Below, in pieces: positions 1 through 11,530 of a stretch of DNA of 64,000 bases (position 1 is the stretch's first letter; the number at the start of each line of letters is the position of its first letter). The stretch comes from Chamaecrista fasciculata (Eukaryota; Streptophyta; Magnoliopsida; Fabales; Fabaceae), in assembly GCA_003254925.1 (NCBI GenBank), contig QANZ01021509.1:276344-340343 (forward strand), given 5' to 3'. Under the pieces are notes generated by a model that was given only the letters and a program-made list of their open reading frames with translations, made no database searches and had not been told where the DNA came from. A program made the translations under genes and the position numbers.

Positions 1-1
1 G

Positions 2-1015
2 GATGTTAAAAATATAGAGTCACAAAATAATTATTCTAATTTAGTTTTAAACACTATTGCTCAACAAGTAGATAGAATAGAAAATGTTTTAAATAAGCCT
101 ATCCCTCTTCAACCTTCTGCTTTAAAAAATGTTAATTCTGTTGCATCTTCTTCTGTGCAAGTTCCTAGTTATAAATTTTCTGTTTTATCTGATGAAGATA
201 GTAAACAAATAAAATTAGGTAGAAGTGATCCTTTATTAGTTGATTTGGTTAAAAGGTTTAATAAATTAGAATTAAAAAATACAAAAAATCGTGTAAATGT
301 GCTTAGTCAATATGATAGTAGTAGTGATGATAATGCTGTAAATAAAATTAAGTTTGGTAGAAATAATCCAAGTACTTCATATGCTAGAACTAGAAATTAT
401 TATCTTAGACCTACTTACCCTGATACTCAGTTTGAAGAAAAAGGTTTGTATCTTGAAAGTAGTTATTCTGGTGATTCAATTGTTGAATGGAATATAGATG
501 GTCAAAGTGAACATCAAATTTTAGATACTTTGCAAAATATGACTATGTATGCTTCTGCTTGTAAAATAAAAGGTAATAGGGATAAATCTGTTGCTACAAT
601 GATCACCACTGGATTTACTGGTCAATTAAAAGGATGGTGGGATAATTATTTAGGAGATAATGATAAAGCTGTGATTTTTCATTCTGTTAAACAAGAAGGA
701 AATAGTGTTATTGAAGATATTACTGCTACTTTAATTTATGCAATTACAAAACATTTTGTAGGTGACCCTGTTAATTTTCAAGAAAGAGTTTCTGAACAAT
801 TGATGAATTTACGTTGTCCTACTATGTCTGATTTTCGTTGGTATAAAGATATGATTTTAACAAAATTATTTTTAAGACCTGATTGTGCTCAAGATTTTTG
901 GAAAGAACGTTTTATTGCTGGATTACCAAAATTATTTGCTGAAAGGGTTAGAGAGTCTCTTAAAACAAAACTCAATACTAATACTGTTCCTTACACTCAA
1001 ATCTCTTTTGAATAG
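2..1015 (+). pseudogene. Pararetroviral polyprotein fragment: coat-protein (gag-like) region
   Basis: This frame is open from base 2 to a TAG at 1013-1015, and no start codon lies inside the window, so it is the continuation of a longer polyprotein. The GWWDNYLG block (about 632-655) and the Trp/Arg-rich stretch around 835-935 match the conserved capsid region of plant pararetroviruses. The next homologous segment resumes in another frame about 50 bases later, so the stop is a lesion and not a natural end. In the intact virus this region packages the genome. Family assignment is good; domain limits are approximate. Confidence 0.8.
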
Positions 1016-1056
1016 TTAATTAATTTTATAACTATGGAAGGTTTAAATATTTGTAA

Positions 1057-3021
1057 TATTTAAAATTGCAGTCCAAGGTTAGGAAGGAAACTAGTGACAA
1101 TAGAAGAGAATTAGGAAGTTTTTGCCAACAATATGGTTTTGAGAAATTACAGGCCCCTTCTTCTCGTCATAAAAAGAAAAGAGCCATTAAGCATTATTTT
1201 CCAAAAAAGAAATTTTATAAGCATAAGAATTTTAGAAGACGCCCGTTTGAGTTCACAAAGAAAAAAGACAAAAGAAAATTTTCTTCTTCTCCTGCAAATG
1301 TTACTTGCTTTAAATGTGGAAGATTTGGTCATATGGCAAAAAATTGTAAAGTTTTAAAGAAAATTGATTTGCTGGACATAGATGATAAATATAAAGAAGG
1401 ATTGAGAAGTCTTTTGCTTGTTGAAGATTATGTTTCCTCTGATGAATCTGTTGATGATGATAATGATATTAATGCTATAGAATCCTCTTCTGTGTTTTCT
1501 GATGATGACAATAACACTTGTTTGGGTATTGGTTTATGTGATTGCTCTGCCTGTACAAAGCGTGTAAATGTTATTAGTAGAGATAAGTTTCAAGTTTTTA
1601 TAGATGTTTTAGAGAAGATAGAAGACCAAGATATTAGAGCCGAATATGTGTCAAAATTAAAAGATTTAATCGATCATGAAGAGCATAGAATAGAAACTAG
1701 TGAAGTAAAGCCTTACAATTTTAAAGAACTAATGGGTAGATTTAGAGTTGAAAAACCTAATGTAACTGTTAGTGATTTACAAGAAGAAATTAGGAATATA
1801 AAGCAAGAAATTAATTGGCTAGAAGAAAAGAATAATACTTTAGAGTTAGATGTTTTAAAGTTGCAAAGTCTACAATTTGTTAACACTAAAGGTAAAGAAG
1901 TAGTTGTAGATGGTGAGTCTGACATAAATGAAGATCTAGAAAATAGTTATTTGCATATTATTAATAAAATACCAGTTCAAAAATGGAAATGTAAAATACA
2001 TTTAAGTATTAGAAATGAGTTTCATTTAGATATTATTGCTTTAATTGATTCCGGTGCTGATTCTAATTGTATTAGGGAAGGTTTAATCCCAACCCAGTAT
2101 TATGAAAAAACTAGTAAACGTTTATCGGGTGCTAATGATGCTCGTTTAAATATTCAATATAAAATATCTTCTGTTAAAATTTGTAATGATAAAATTTGTT
2201 TTAAAACCCCTTTTGTTTTAGTAAAAAATATTTCTGAACCTATAATTTTGGGTACTCCCTTTTTAGCTCTAATTTATCCATTTTCTGTTGATCATACAGG
2301 TTTGAGAACAAAAGTCTCAGGTAAAGAAATTTGTTTTGAATTTGTTAGTACAATTAGGATGAAAGAAATTAGAATGCTTAAAGATGTTTGTATAGAGTCT
2401 AAACAAAAACATATTAATTTGCTTAATAGAGAGATACATTATAAGCGTATAGAAGAACAATTAGAGACCTCGATAATTGCTGATCGTGTTAGTAATCTAC
2501 TTAGAAAGTTTGAAAAAGAAACTTGTGCTGAACACCCTAATGCTTTTTGGGATAGAAAGAAACATATAGTAACTTTACCCTATGAAGAAGGTTTTGATGA
2601 AAAGAAAATTCCGAGTAAGGCTCGTCCTATTCAAATGAACCAAGAAACTTTAGAGTATTGTAAAATGGAAATTCAAGAATTATTAGATAGAGGTTTAATT
2701 AGAGCTAGTAAATCACCTTGGAGTTGTTCTGCTTTTTATGTGTTTAATCAGGCTGAAAGAGAACGTGGAGCCCCTAGAATGGTAATAAATTATAAGCCCC
2801 TTAACAAGGTTCTTAGATGGATTAGATATCCACTCCCAAATAAAAAAGATTTAATTACTAGAATTCAGAAAGGTTCTATTTTTTCAAAATTTGATATGAA
2901 GTCAGACTATTATCAAATTCAAATTGTTGAGGAAGATAAGTATAAGACTGCTTTTACTGTTCCTTTTGGTCATTATGAGTGGAATGTCATGCCATTTGGA
3001 TTCAAAAAATGCCCCTTCTGA
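1057..3021 (+). pseudogene. Pararetroviral polyprotein fragment: zinc knuckle, aspartic protease, first half of reverse transcriptase
   Basis: The frame opens after a TAA at 1054-1056 and has no ATG at its start. A basic Lys/Arg-rich tract (about 1150-1290) leads into a CCHC knuckle, CFKCGRFGHMAKNC, at 1306-1347. An acidic and coiled-coil-like stretch follows (about 1440-1900). The aspartic protease motif DSGA begins at 2047. Reverse transcriptase starts near 2560 and includes the KFDMKSDYYQI block near 2890. The frame ends at a TGA (3019-3021) just after the conserved FGF segment, in the middle of the polymerase domain. That truncation is caused by a length change in the A-run at 3004-3009. 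The product cannot be a working polymerase. Confidence 0.88.
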
Positions 3022-3961
3022 ATTTCAGCATATAATGAATGATATTTTTAATCCTTTCTCTGCTTTCATTATTGTGTACATCGATGATGTGTTAGTATTT
3101 TCTAATTTTATAGAACAACATTTTAAGCATTTAGATCAGTTTTATAACATTGTAAAAGAAAGTGGATTAGTTGTTTCTGCTAAGAAAATGAAATTATTTT
3201 TGACTAAGATTAGATTTCTAGGTTTTGAGATATATCAAGGAACCATCCAGCCCATCAATAGATCTATAGAGTTTTCTGATAAGTTCCCGGATAAGATAAT
3301 AGATAAAAATCAATTACAGAGATTCTTAGGATGTTTAAACTATGTCTCTGAATTTATTCCCAATCTTAGAATAATTTGTAAACCTTTATTCAGTAGGCTT
3401 CGTAAGAATCCCCCCGAATGGTCCACTGAGATGACTCAAGTAGTTAGAAACCTTAAGCAAGTTGTAAAGTCACTCCCATGTCTAGGAATTCCTGACCCAG
3501 AGGCCTTTATGATTATAGAGACGGATGCTTCAGATATAGGATACGGCAGAATTTTAAAGCAAAAAGTTCCACAAAAGGAACAAATTGTTAGATACCATTC
3601 TGGTACTTGGAATGAGGCCCAATCTAAATACAGTACTATTAAAAAGGAAATTCTTGCTATTGTTTTATGTATTACAAAGTTTCAGGAAGATGTTTTTAAT
3701 AAGAAATTTTTGCTACGAGTTGATTGCAAAGCTGCAAAAGATGTTTTACAAAAGGATGTTCAAAATCTAGTTTCAAAACATATTTTCGCCAAATGGCAAG
3801 CAATTTTAGCATGTTTTGATTTTGACATTGAACACATTAAAGGTTCTAAAAATGCTTTACCAGATTTTTTAACAAGAGAATTTTTACAGGGAAAGAGAGA
3901 TGAGAGCTTCAGACAACAAACCAATGAGTGTCCAGAGAGAACAGGAATTGAGAAAGAATGA
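3004..3961 (+). pseudogene. Pararetroviral polyprotein fragment: second half of reverse transcriptase and RNase H
   Basis: This part lies in a different frame from the preceding segment and picks up the polymerase domain exactly where the other frame stops. The polymerase active-site box YIDDV is at 3077-3091. RNase H follows, with the first catalytic-type Asp in ETDASD near 3520, KEILAIV near 3645 and RVDCKAA near 3717. The reading frame ends at TGA 3959-3961 after the typical LPDFLTREF tail of the RNase H domain. The domain order without an integrase supports a pararetrovirus over a retrotransposon. Confidence 0.87.
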
Positions 3962-4571
3962 CAAACGTCCCATAGAAAATTATGGGAAATTACTTCAGAA
4001 CTCACCCAGCAGACAGTTTGCTGCTGGTAACTATCCCCCATCTCCTTCTTCTTCTCCTAAACCCCCTTCTCCATCTCCTCCTCCTCCTAAAATGTCTTAT
4101 GCTTTAGTAAACCTTTCCACCCAGAATAGATTTTCTCCTCTGTCTCGTCCTTATAGTCAAGCTGTTGCAAATTTACCTCCCTCTCCTTTGCTGAAAACAC
4201 CAAAAAAATCAGTTGAACTGTCCTCCTCTGTTGTGCAAGCCTCTCCTCTGGCTGCACAGTCCTCTCCTTCACATACTTCCCCTTACACTCAGAAAAGTGT
4301 TACTATTCCCATTACCGTTATTGAGTCTGAGTATGGTCAATGCAATGCCTCTCCCGGGCAAATTGCTGATAGAATTTTTCCGCTGAAAATACATTTCATT
4401 CCAGAACCCTTTAAAACCAGAAAATGGTATGAAGCTATTCTTGTTGCAACAGAATCCATTGAGCTGACCCATTTAGATAGAAATTCTAAAAAGCTTTCCT
4501 GCCCTGCTGATGATGAAGTTGCTTTTTCTAAATTTAAAATTCTTCGATTATATATATATATATTGGATTAA
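3900..4571 (+). pseudogene. Second ORF of the endogenous pararetrovirus, truncated at the junction
   Basis: An ATG at 3900 opens an ORF that overlaps the end of the RNase H frame by about 60 bases in a third frame. The predicted protein is 223 aa, with a Pro/Ser-rich middle (about residues 45-145) and a more ordered C-terminal part containing KWYEAIL. Its last residues are encoded by the TA repeat and the flanking DNA, so the true C-terminus is missing. Position and composition fit the unknown-function ORF2 of florendoviruses. I infer no function. Confidence 0.55.
4549..4562. repeat. TA microsatellite at the virus/host junction
   Basis: Seven TA units lie where viral coding similarity ends. 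Integration of plant pararetrovirus DNA next to AT-dinucleotide repeats is known for rice tungro bacilliform-like insertions. This junction fits that pattern, but the left junction is outside the window. Confidence 0.7.
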
Positions 4572-6000
4572 AAACAACTTAAAAAGTTAGAATGCATAAG
4601 AGGAGTAGGAAATATGCCAGTATGTACATGTTCCACTCGCTCAAACCAAACATTAATCATAAGTTCCTGGTGATGATAATAATGTTATAGAGATATCATA
4701 CAAGTGATAGAGTCACAAAGAAAATTAAAGTGTGATTATATTGTTGAAATATGTTGAAATATGTGAAGAACAAAATTGTATACTCTATATTTTCCTTTTC
4801 TATATTTCTTTTAGAGTTAGAGAAAAAAAAAGAAAGTATGAATTTTACATATTTATTATTTTATAGGACTTATATTTTCTCTCTCTCTTTCTCTTCTTTT
4901 AACTCTAAAAGAAATGCATGAGAAATCAAATGTAGAGGAATCAATCTATGAAGAACAAATCCAATTAAGTAGCATTTTAAATTTTGATGTTGAATGTAGT
5001 GAAATTGTGAAAAATTTAGAATTATTTTATATTAAATTGTTATAAAGATTTCTTAAAATTACTTTTAATCATTGTTATATAACTTGATCAAATGAAATAG
5101 TCTCGTTTGTTTACAAATTATCTAAAAATTAGATTATAATTTTACTCGATTACTAATATACCCTTATAAAATATCTATAATGATCTATAATTATATTTAA
5201 TATATATTTAAATATATGTAAAAGACGTTTTAGTCCTTTTTTATTACTCTTCATTTATTATACCTACAATAATCTCTCTATCACATCATTTTTTTATCTA
5301 GTTTTTTTAACATTTTCTTTTTTATAAATTATTATAACTAATCTCTTACTTTTAATTTTCTTTAGTATTTTTATATAATATTAATAATAATGTATTTTTT
5401 ATTTAAATACTAATTAATATTTATTTTTATTGTTAAAAAGAATTTCTATCTCCTTGATTTAAAAAATTAACCATACAAATTCAAAAATCAAATTCAATAA
5501 ACCTATTTAAAAATTTAATTTTAGATAATGGTTAATGACTATTTTGGAACAACTAGATATTTTTGCAATTTTTATTTTTTTTTATTAGGGGGTGATGTGT
5601 CAATTCGAGAAAAATTGGACGATAAATTATATTTTTTGTCTAGAATCTATTTTGGCGAAATTGGATAAGCGCAATTGTAATATAGAGAGAGAATACGAGA
5701 TGGATGATAACCGTTATTTTAATTAATCCAGGGACCAAATTGTTCACGATTTTAATATTCAAGAACCAACTTATTCATATTTTTTTTATTTAACGTCTGA
5801 TTTGTTGAGTCGATACAAAATCAAAGAGCAAAAAGAAATTATTGAGAAATGCATTTGATATTGATTGCTAAAATTTGTTTACATTTAGAAGATCTCCCCA
5901 TTGTAAAAGCAGAAACTGCTTGTTCCAAACTAATTAAATTGAACTAATGTATAAAAATAAGAAGCTTGGAATATAAATGGTAGGAGCTGAATGTGGCTAC
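4572..6000. other. AT-rich intergenic DNA
   Basis: No gene, RNA or clear repeat family was recognised. There are CT-rich runs near 4870-4900 and oligo-T stretches only. Confidence 0.6.
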
Positions 6001-6028
6001 CTACATTAGAGAGAGCAAATGACAGAAA

Positions 6029-6457
6029 TTAAAAGAGTGTAGCTGCAAGTGCTGCAGTGGCGACAAATGAGGAAAGAAGATAAGAGTTAAGAGAAGGAGC
6101 AGCACTGGTGGGAGCAGCGGTAGGAGAAGCAACAGGGGAAGAGGAAGGAGCAGAGGAAGTAGGAGCATCAGCCACGGTGGACTCACTAGCAGGAGCAGGA
6201 GGAGATGAGATGTCTTCACTTGATGAAGGAGATGGAGATGTCACTGGGGAACTCATTGAGCTTTCAGGAGCTGAAGCTGCAGGAGCTTCTGCCTTAGGGG
6301 TTGATGCTGAAGGAGCTTCTGCCTTGGGTGATGATTTTGGTGATTCTGAGACTGATGGGGCTGAAGCTGGAGACCTAGATGGGGCATTTGCTGCCATGCT
6401 TCCACTCACTGCCACAAACAACAAAGCAGCAATGATCATCATTTTACGTCCTGCCAT
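6029..6457 (-). CDS. Classical arabinogalactan protein (AGP)
   Basis: This intronless gene codes for 142 aa. Residues 1 to about 23 form a signal peptide (basic start, then IIAALLFVAV, with cleavage near SMAANA). The mature part is rich in Pro, Ala, Ser and Thr with many AP, SP and TP pairs, the sites used for hydroxyproline O-linked arabinogalactan. A short acidic patch (SSSEDISS) breaks the pattern. The C-terminus (SYLLSSFVATAALAATLF) is a typical GPI-anchor signal following small residues. The product is expected on the outer plasma membrane and in the wall. The length is normal for classical AGPs. The opposite strand is also open because of GC-rich codons, but that frame has no recognisable protein. 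Stop codon TAA at 6029-6031. Confidence 0.93.
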   Translation of the reverse strand: MAGRKMMIIAALLFVAVSGSMAANAPSRSPASAPSVSESPKSSPKAEAPSASTPKAEAPAASAPESSMSSPVTSPSPSSSEDISSPPAPASESTVADAPTSSAPSSSPVASPTAAPTSAAPSLNSYLLSSFVATAALAATLF

Positions 6458-6600
6458 TTTATTCCTTTTTGTTTTGTTTTCTTAAACAAACTGATTCTTG
6501 GAGTGAGTGCAGTTACTTCTCTAATCAAATACTTGTTATTAGATCAGAGAAAAACTGCAATGACTTAAGAATGAAGAAAATGGGTTGGGAGGAAGAGATC

Positions 6601-6607
6601 ATTTATA
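6601..6607 (-). promoter_or_regulatory. TATA box of the AGP gene
   Basis: TATAAAT reads on the minus strand about 145 bases upstream of the AGP start. That places the transcript start near 6570 and gives a leader of roughly 110 bases. This is a position-based inference. Confidence 0.55.
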
Positions 6608-6974
6608 GGTTTGGAGGAGGGAGACTTACTATGGAAATGTGTGGTTCAGATGAAGACAGACAAACCCAAGGAGGATGGTAATGCAAAAGGAATGGACCCG
6701 CACCATTTCACTTTCACACTTCTTCGCTTTTGCTTCCACATTGTCTCTAAATCCGGTTAATCTGTTTTTTGCTTGGTCAATCTAATAAATCAGGTTTTGG
6801 TTTAATCTAATTTAGGCTATAAGCTTGAATGGGTCAAAACAGGGTAAAAAGGCCGACCTTGGATTACATAGCTCGGGCTTTCACCAATGGAGCCATCAGC
6901 CATGCCATATTTATACTTTAGTATGATATTTATGTGGCAAAGAGAGATGGCAAAATAATTAATTAACAAACATA

Positions 6975-7585
6975 TCTTTTATCTTTTACCATGTTTAAAT
7001 TGGTCCTATATATTTTTACAAGTGGTCACTTTGATTCAAAATTACTAAATTATAAATATGGTCATATCTATCTCATTTTCAAGTTCAAATATGACGAGTT
7101 TGAAATTACAAAATTACCCTTAGCTGGTCTTTTTTTGTCCAGTTAGAAACATTAGCAAATAAGGTTAAATTGAAATCGAAAGTGGGTTTCAAACCAATTT
7201 TTCACTTTTTGGTTCCAAATCCAATTTCATATTTGATTTGACTTTATTTGTTAGCCATCTCCACTGAACAGAAGAAAGACTCGCTAAAAGTGACTCGTGG
7301 CTTTGAACTCATCACATACATTTCAACTTCGCCCGTTTGATTGTAAAACGAGTGACTAATATTTTGGACTCGAATTGAGTTTATTTGCTGACAACTTGGT
7401 TAGAGAAGTATTCATCAAAAGAAACTTGTAATTCTATAATCGTCACACTCGAACTTAAAATGAGATAGATTAATAATTTTGGAAAGTGAATCATTACATA
7501 AAATACATAAAATCAATTTCAACATTTTGAAAGATAATAGATTAAAGACAAAGATATAAGACCAATTTAAATATTTCACGGTATA
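6975..7585. repeat. Degenerate inverted-repeat element, 'TTTGGTCC' type
   Basis: The left arm (TTTAAATTGGTCCTATAT near 6992, ATCTCATTTTCAAGTTC near 7070) is repeated inverted on the right (ATAAGACCAATTTAAATA near 7556, GAACTTAAAATGAGAT near 7451). It resembles the foldback elements at 30344 and 54801 but is more decayed, and no target duplication was found. Confidence 0.5.
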
Positions 7586-8582
7586 TAAGTTGTAGTATTA
7601 GTATTAATTACTATTGAATTGTCCTTTGGATTTTGATCACATGGATATATTAAGATTTCCGATAAAATGTATCTATACCCTTAATTTTTAACTTTTAACC
7701 TCATCTTTTATTTTTTGCTTCATTAAAATTTGTTTTAGGGTTGAAAAAAAAGTATTGACACCAAAAACAACCTTTTTAACAATCTAATCTGCACTCATAC
7801 TTCAGAGATTTAAATGAATACTATTATACATTTCGATCCCTTAATTCCCAGCGCGCTGGAGAAGACCAAATGAATAGTAATAAAGACAAAGAAAAGAAAA
7901 TGATATCCAAATAAAACTAGCTAGCAAGGTGTCAACTCCTATTGGTAGGAAGAGATGGAAATGGCGGATAAGATTAATTGGATTTGAGGATTAGCACTCG
8001 TGCTGGCTAAAAGCAGTGGTACCCAAGTCCAAGACGCAATTGTTAACAATTTGGGTGGTGTTTTGCTTACAAATTTTAATACAGAGAATGTGGATATAGG
8101 ATTAAATTATGTTGTGAAAGTAGGACATAGTTCAGTTTTAAGACCTCATGGACTCATGGTTGTTAAGGAAGCAGTCAGTCATCGATTAGCAATCATACTA
8201 GTTTAGCCAACACCAACCAGGAATATTCTTATTATGTGCCTTGGTATAAGTGGACCTAAGTAGTGAGTCATAATAAATTGGTGCGTAAAACATACATGAA
8301 AATGTTACATCATCATGCCACAAAAAAAAATGTTACATCGCAGTGATGATCCCTTGAACCCACTTGGAATTACAAAAGTAGCCTAATAAGTGTTGGTTAG
8401 GGGTGATAATGACTTTTGATATTTTTGATACTCAATGATATTTCTCTGTGAAAAAAAAAAATCAATGTTCAATATATATAGGTCAAATAAGATATAAATA
8501 ATAATGTATAACTATCTATTAAATATTAAGCGAATTTGAATATTACCATCAAATTAATTTGTCTAATATGAATGAACAAATT
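7586..8582. other. Intergenic DNA without recognisable gene
   Basis: A 68-codon open frame near 8000-8206 has no recognisable similarity and no gene-like context. Nothing else is supported. Confidence 0.55.
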
Positions 8583-8587
8583 ATATT

Positions 8588-9022
8588 TGATGATGTTTCC
8601 ACCTTATTAGTCGTGGTGTTCTCAAGCGGGCACAAGGAACTCCAATGGGGAGTTTAGTCTCCAGAAGAGCCTCCGAAGCTCAAGTAAGTATTTTAGCAAA
8701 GTAACGGTATCAGATCATCATTAGTTAGTTTATTATCTGGGTAAGCCCTCTATTTATAGAACTTGGACGGCGTAGTTTTTGTAGGTTTGTTACCTAGGCC
8801 ATTATTGCTTTGTAGTTTTGTTATGTAGGATGAGACCCTTGGTGCTTGTGCATTCCCACTACCTGTGGTCCCAACAGTCTCTTATGCTGACGTGTTCAAG
8901 CTCCTGGATTTCTGACCGTTAGTCCCCTGCCAAGCTCTTGGCTCGTGCAATGGCTCTTGGGCCCTTTATGCATGTTTGGTCGTACGTTCTACCAATTAGG
9001 TCTATTGAGCCATGTTCTATCA
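8588..9022 (-). mobile_element. Solo LTR, copy 1 (probable Ty3/gypsy type)
   Basis: Read on the minus strand the element begins TGATAG and ends in CA. It is flanked by a perfect 5-bp duplication ATATT at 8583-8587 and 9023-9027. It contains a promoter-like CTATAAATA and, further on, ACTTGAGCTTCGGAGGCTC. Several blocks align with the copy at 40353-40722: GACCACAGGT, TGGCCTAGG, the TATA box, the CGGAGG block and the GGAGACTAAA region. No internal region or second LTR is near, so it is a solo LTR left by recombination. Lineage within gypsy is not certain. Confidence 0.78.
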
Positions 9023-9027
9023 ATATT

Positions 9028-10133
9028 CGTCATTTGATGCTCGAATAATATATTATTTAAATTAAATAAAACATCCATGCTTATATATTATTACATATTA
9101 AAAATCAAATATTGAGTAAAAGTATTAAGTAGAAAATACTCAATATCTAATACAATTTCAAATAGGTATCAGATGCGAATACTTAAAACTATAACTTTTT
9201 TCAAATTCAAATAAAATGCAGGTATAGAATATGTTGTACAGATGGAGTTAAAGATAGTAAACAAAAGTACATTCGATTACCCATCCATTTAGCATTCCTA
9301 GCTTTGAGTTGAGCCATGATGAACCTAATCACACAAAGGGCCTAACCATTTAGTAGAGGTGCTTTCTGTGTTAATTAAGCTGAGAATAACCGGAAATACT
9401 TTATAGTATTGAAGATTAATTAATTAATTAGGGCTATCATTAAAAATGAGTCTGCTTGTCTCGAATCAAACGCAGACGTCATTAGCGATCTCAAAAATAT
9501 CTGATACAACTTACTTGCATATTAGTTTATTCTAATTATATATATATATATATATATATTTGTTATAGTTTAAAAAGAGCTCTCGAGTCTCGAGTACCCA
9601 AGAATCTCCGCCGAATATATCGGTTTTTTTTCTTGGACCGGATAATTAATTAACATATTCAAGAGAGAGACTCGAAGCAGAAAACACAGCAAGAATTTCA
9701 AGAAAAATGAGTAGGGAGAATAGATTGTATATATGTATATATATATATTAAGTCATATAAATTCATATATATATATATATTTTATCTTTTTTGAATAATG
9801 TGTGGATGATTAATTACGAGCTAGTACCGTTTGTAGAAAAAGTTGTTATGAATTCTATGATTTTGTCATATTATGATTTGATAAAATGGTTCGTTTTGCA
9901 CATGGTTCTATACTTCTCTATATATATATATATATATTCCTTTCAAGAGGGGTATACATAGCAATAGCATTGAACTAGAACAAAAATAGCGTTTGTGTAA
10001 CTGACCAATCACCAAACTCATGACAGCTATTTATAGATATAAATATCACAATCTAGGATGATAAATTCATTTGACAATTTGACCCTTTGATTGGTGTGTA
10101 CCGTATTATATAAACAATAGGGACCTGTGCTTC
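9028..10133. other. AT-rich intergenic DNA with TA microsatellites
   Basis: TA repeats occur near 9537-9560, 9735-9780 and 9918-9938. No gene was recognised. Confidence 0.6.
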
Positions 10134-10298
10134 TAACATGTGTCCTAAGGGCACATGTTAAGGTTTCTTTTGATTGGTCAGGTGAGTTTTCAAATATTAA
10201 AAATTATCTTTTAAATGAATTTTCGTAGATTCAAAATATAAGACGCTCTATTAACCGATCAAAATAAACTTTAAAATGTGCCCTTAAGGCACATGTTA
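10134..10298. mobile_element. Small MITE, copy 1 of a two-copy family in this window
   Basis: The 165-bp element starts TAACATGTG and ends CATGTTA, and the terminal inverted repeats continue through CCTAAGG and the TTTTGATTGG region. Each terminus also holds its own small palindrome (ACATGTG and CACATGT around TCCTAAGGG). A related element lies at 52084-52249 in the opposite orientation. The core TTTTCAAATATTAAAAAT matches that copy after reverse complementing. Superfamily is not resolved because no clear target duplication was seen. Confidence 0.75.
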
Positions 10299-10759
10299 AA
10301 AAAATTCTAAACAATATAAAAAATAGGGAAGAGTAATTATTGGAGATAGGCATATTCTAAAATGAGTGAGAATTATACCAATTATCGATCCCGTTTACAA
10401 CAAACGCCAAGTTAGAATCTAATTGTTCCATAAACAGTCAACGTTGGAGCCTTTGAAATTGTAGTAATTTAAGATTATTATCTTAGTCTTGGCTTCTTGT
10501 GTATAATAATTAATTCAACTGATAAGAATTCATTCACAATGAAGCTGGCAATTCCGCAATTGATTAATGCCTTTAATTTCTTTAGAGCAACACAAATGCT
10601 ACACATTAGTTCAACAATTTTCTGTTAATACTAATACTATGGGAGAATGAGCAAGAGACAATTATAATTATAATTTTATATATTATATATATATATACAG
10701 GTACATAGTGATTTTGTAATTAATATTTGAAAATGAGGATGGATATAGAGTGAAAGTAG

Positions 10760-11311
10760 CTAACGGAGGAGGGAGGAGGCAGAGGAAGGAAATGGAATAG
10801 AATTAGAAGGAGAATCCCATAAGCGAACGACGTTGCCGTTAAGCTCCGTTAAGTCGAGGTGAGCATACCAACGGGGACTCTCCATTCTCATCTTCAAAAA
10901 CTTGTCCCAATTTTCCCACCACTCTGATTCCGATGAACACATTAATAACAATGGCGATTCATCACTCTCGCATTCTCTCTGCCTGTCACTATGAATATCC
11001 TCACAAATATTGTAATAGTAAGCAGTGAATTTGCCCTTCTTCTTCACTCCCTCAACCTCCGCTGTAAATGATCGCTGAGGCGCTTCGCCGACGACATTGG
11101 GATTATCGGAAGGCGGCGGCGATGTCGGCGGAGTTTGAGATTTGGGAGCGGCGGCGGCGGCGGCTCGAATCTTCCAGAAGGTGAGGACGGCGGTGCCGGC
11201 GAGGAGGGCGAGGCAGGTCCAGACATTAGTGAGAGGGATGAAAGAAGTGAGGGTGAGGGAAGGGAAAGGTAGAAGTTGAAGAGAGGAATCAGAATGATAC
11301 AACAAGTTCAT
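10760..11311 (-). CDS. Single-pass membrane protein of unknown function, plant-specific type
   Basis: I take the ATG at 11311, preceded by CACACA on the coding strand, as the start. The frame runs further upstream but has no ATG there. The predicted protein is 183 aa. A hydrophobic segment at residues 29-46 (NVWTCLALLAGTAVLTFW) is followed by an Ala run and a Pro/Ser-rich linker. After these comes a compact C-terminal part with GKFTAYYYN, SEWWENWDKFL and SPRWYAHLDL, rich in Trp and Tyr, and a Ser-rich tail. It looks like a real gene from its GC-richer codons, intronless layout and sensible protein organisation. I do not recognise the family well enough to name it. The Trp-rich region is probably its functional domain. 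Stop TAG at 10760-10762. Confidence 0.72.
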   Translation of the reverse strand: MNLLYHSDSSLQLLPFPSLTLTSFIPLTNVWTCLALLAGTAVLTFWKIRAAAAAAPKSQTPPTSPPPSDNPNVVGEAPQRSFTAEVEGVKKKGKFTAYYYNICEDIHSDRQRECESDESPLLLMCSSESEWWENWDKFLKMRMESPRWYAHLDLTELNGNVVRLWDSPSNSIPFPSSASSLLR

Positions 11312-11530
11312 TGTGTGATTGAGGATTGGAAGAGATGAATGAAAGAAAGATGGAAGTTGGAGAAGAAGAGGAGTGTGAGGGGGTAGATATAAAGGTGAAC
11401 AAGGGTTAAATTCGTCGGATGAGGCAAGTGGACTATCTAAACACACAAAATATTCGGAGAAGATGCTCAAACTGTAATTTGCAGATCCATCATTTCTACC
11501 CTCACTAAACTACTAAAAAGCCCACGTAAT

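Larger units (their letters stand above)
1..4571 (+). other. Endogenous pararetrovirus insertion (Caulimoviridae, florendovirus-like), 3' part
   Basis: The insertion shows, in order, coat-protein region, CCHC zinc knuckle, aspartic protease, reverse transcriptase and RNase H, followed by an overlapping second ORF. No integrase and no LTR is seen, which separates it from Ty3/gypsy elements. The polyprotein is open to the left edge, so the movement-protein part probably lies outside the window. The frame is broken near 1013-1056 and near 3004-3009, so this is a fossil copy. The right edge falls in a TA repeat at 4549-4562. Two-ORF organisation with a downstream ORF of unknown function is typical of florendoviruses. 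The genus call is inference from layout. The sequence is strongly AT-rich in codon use. Confidence 0.88.

Noticed and set aside
6108..6485. Open frame of 125 codons on the plus strand opposite the AGP gene
   Set aside because: It mirrors the Pro/Ala/Ser codon bias of the AGP. It has no family features, and the minus frame has a signal peptide and GPI signal.
7983..8206. Possible small gene or LINE fragment (68 codons)
   Set aside because: No motif, splice context or repeat copy supports it.
11312..11470. Upstream extension of the 183-aa protein
   Set aside because: The extra 53 codons start at TTG, not ATG, and look like untranslated leader. The inner ATG has a better context.
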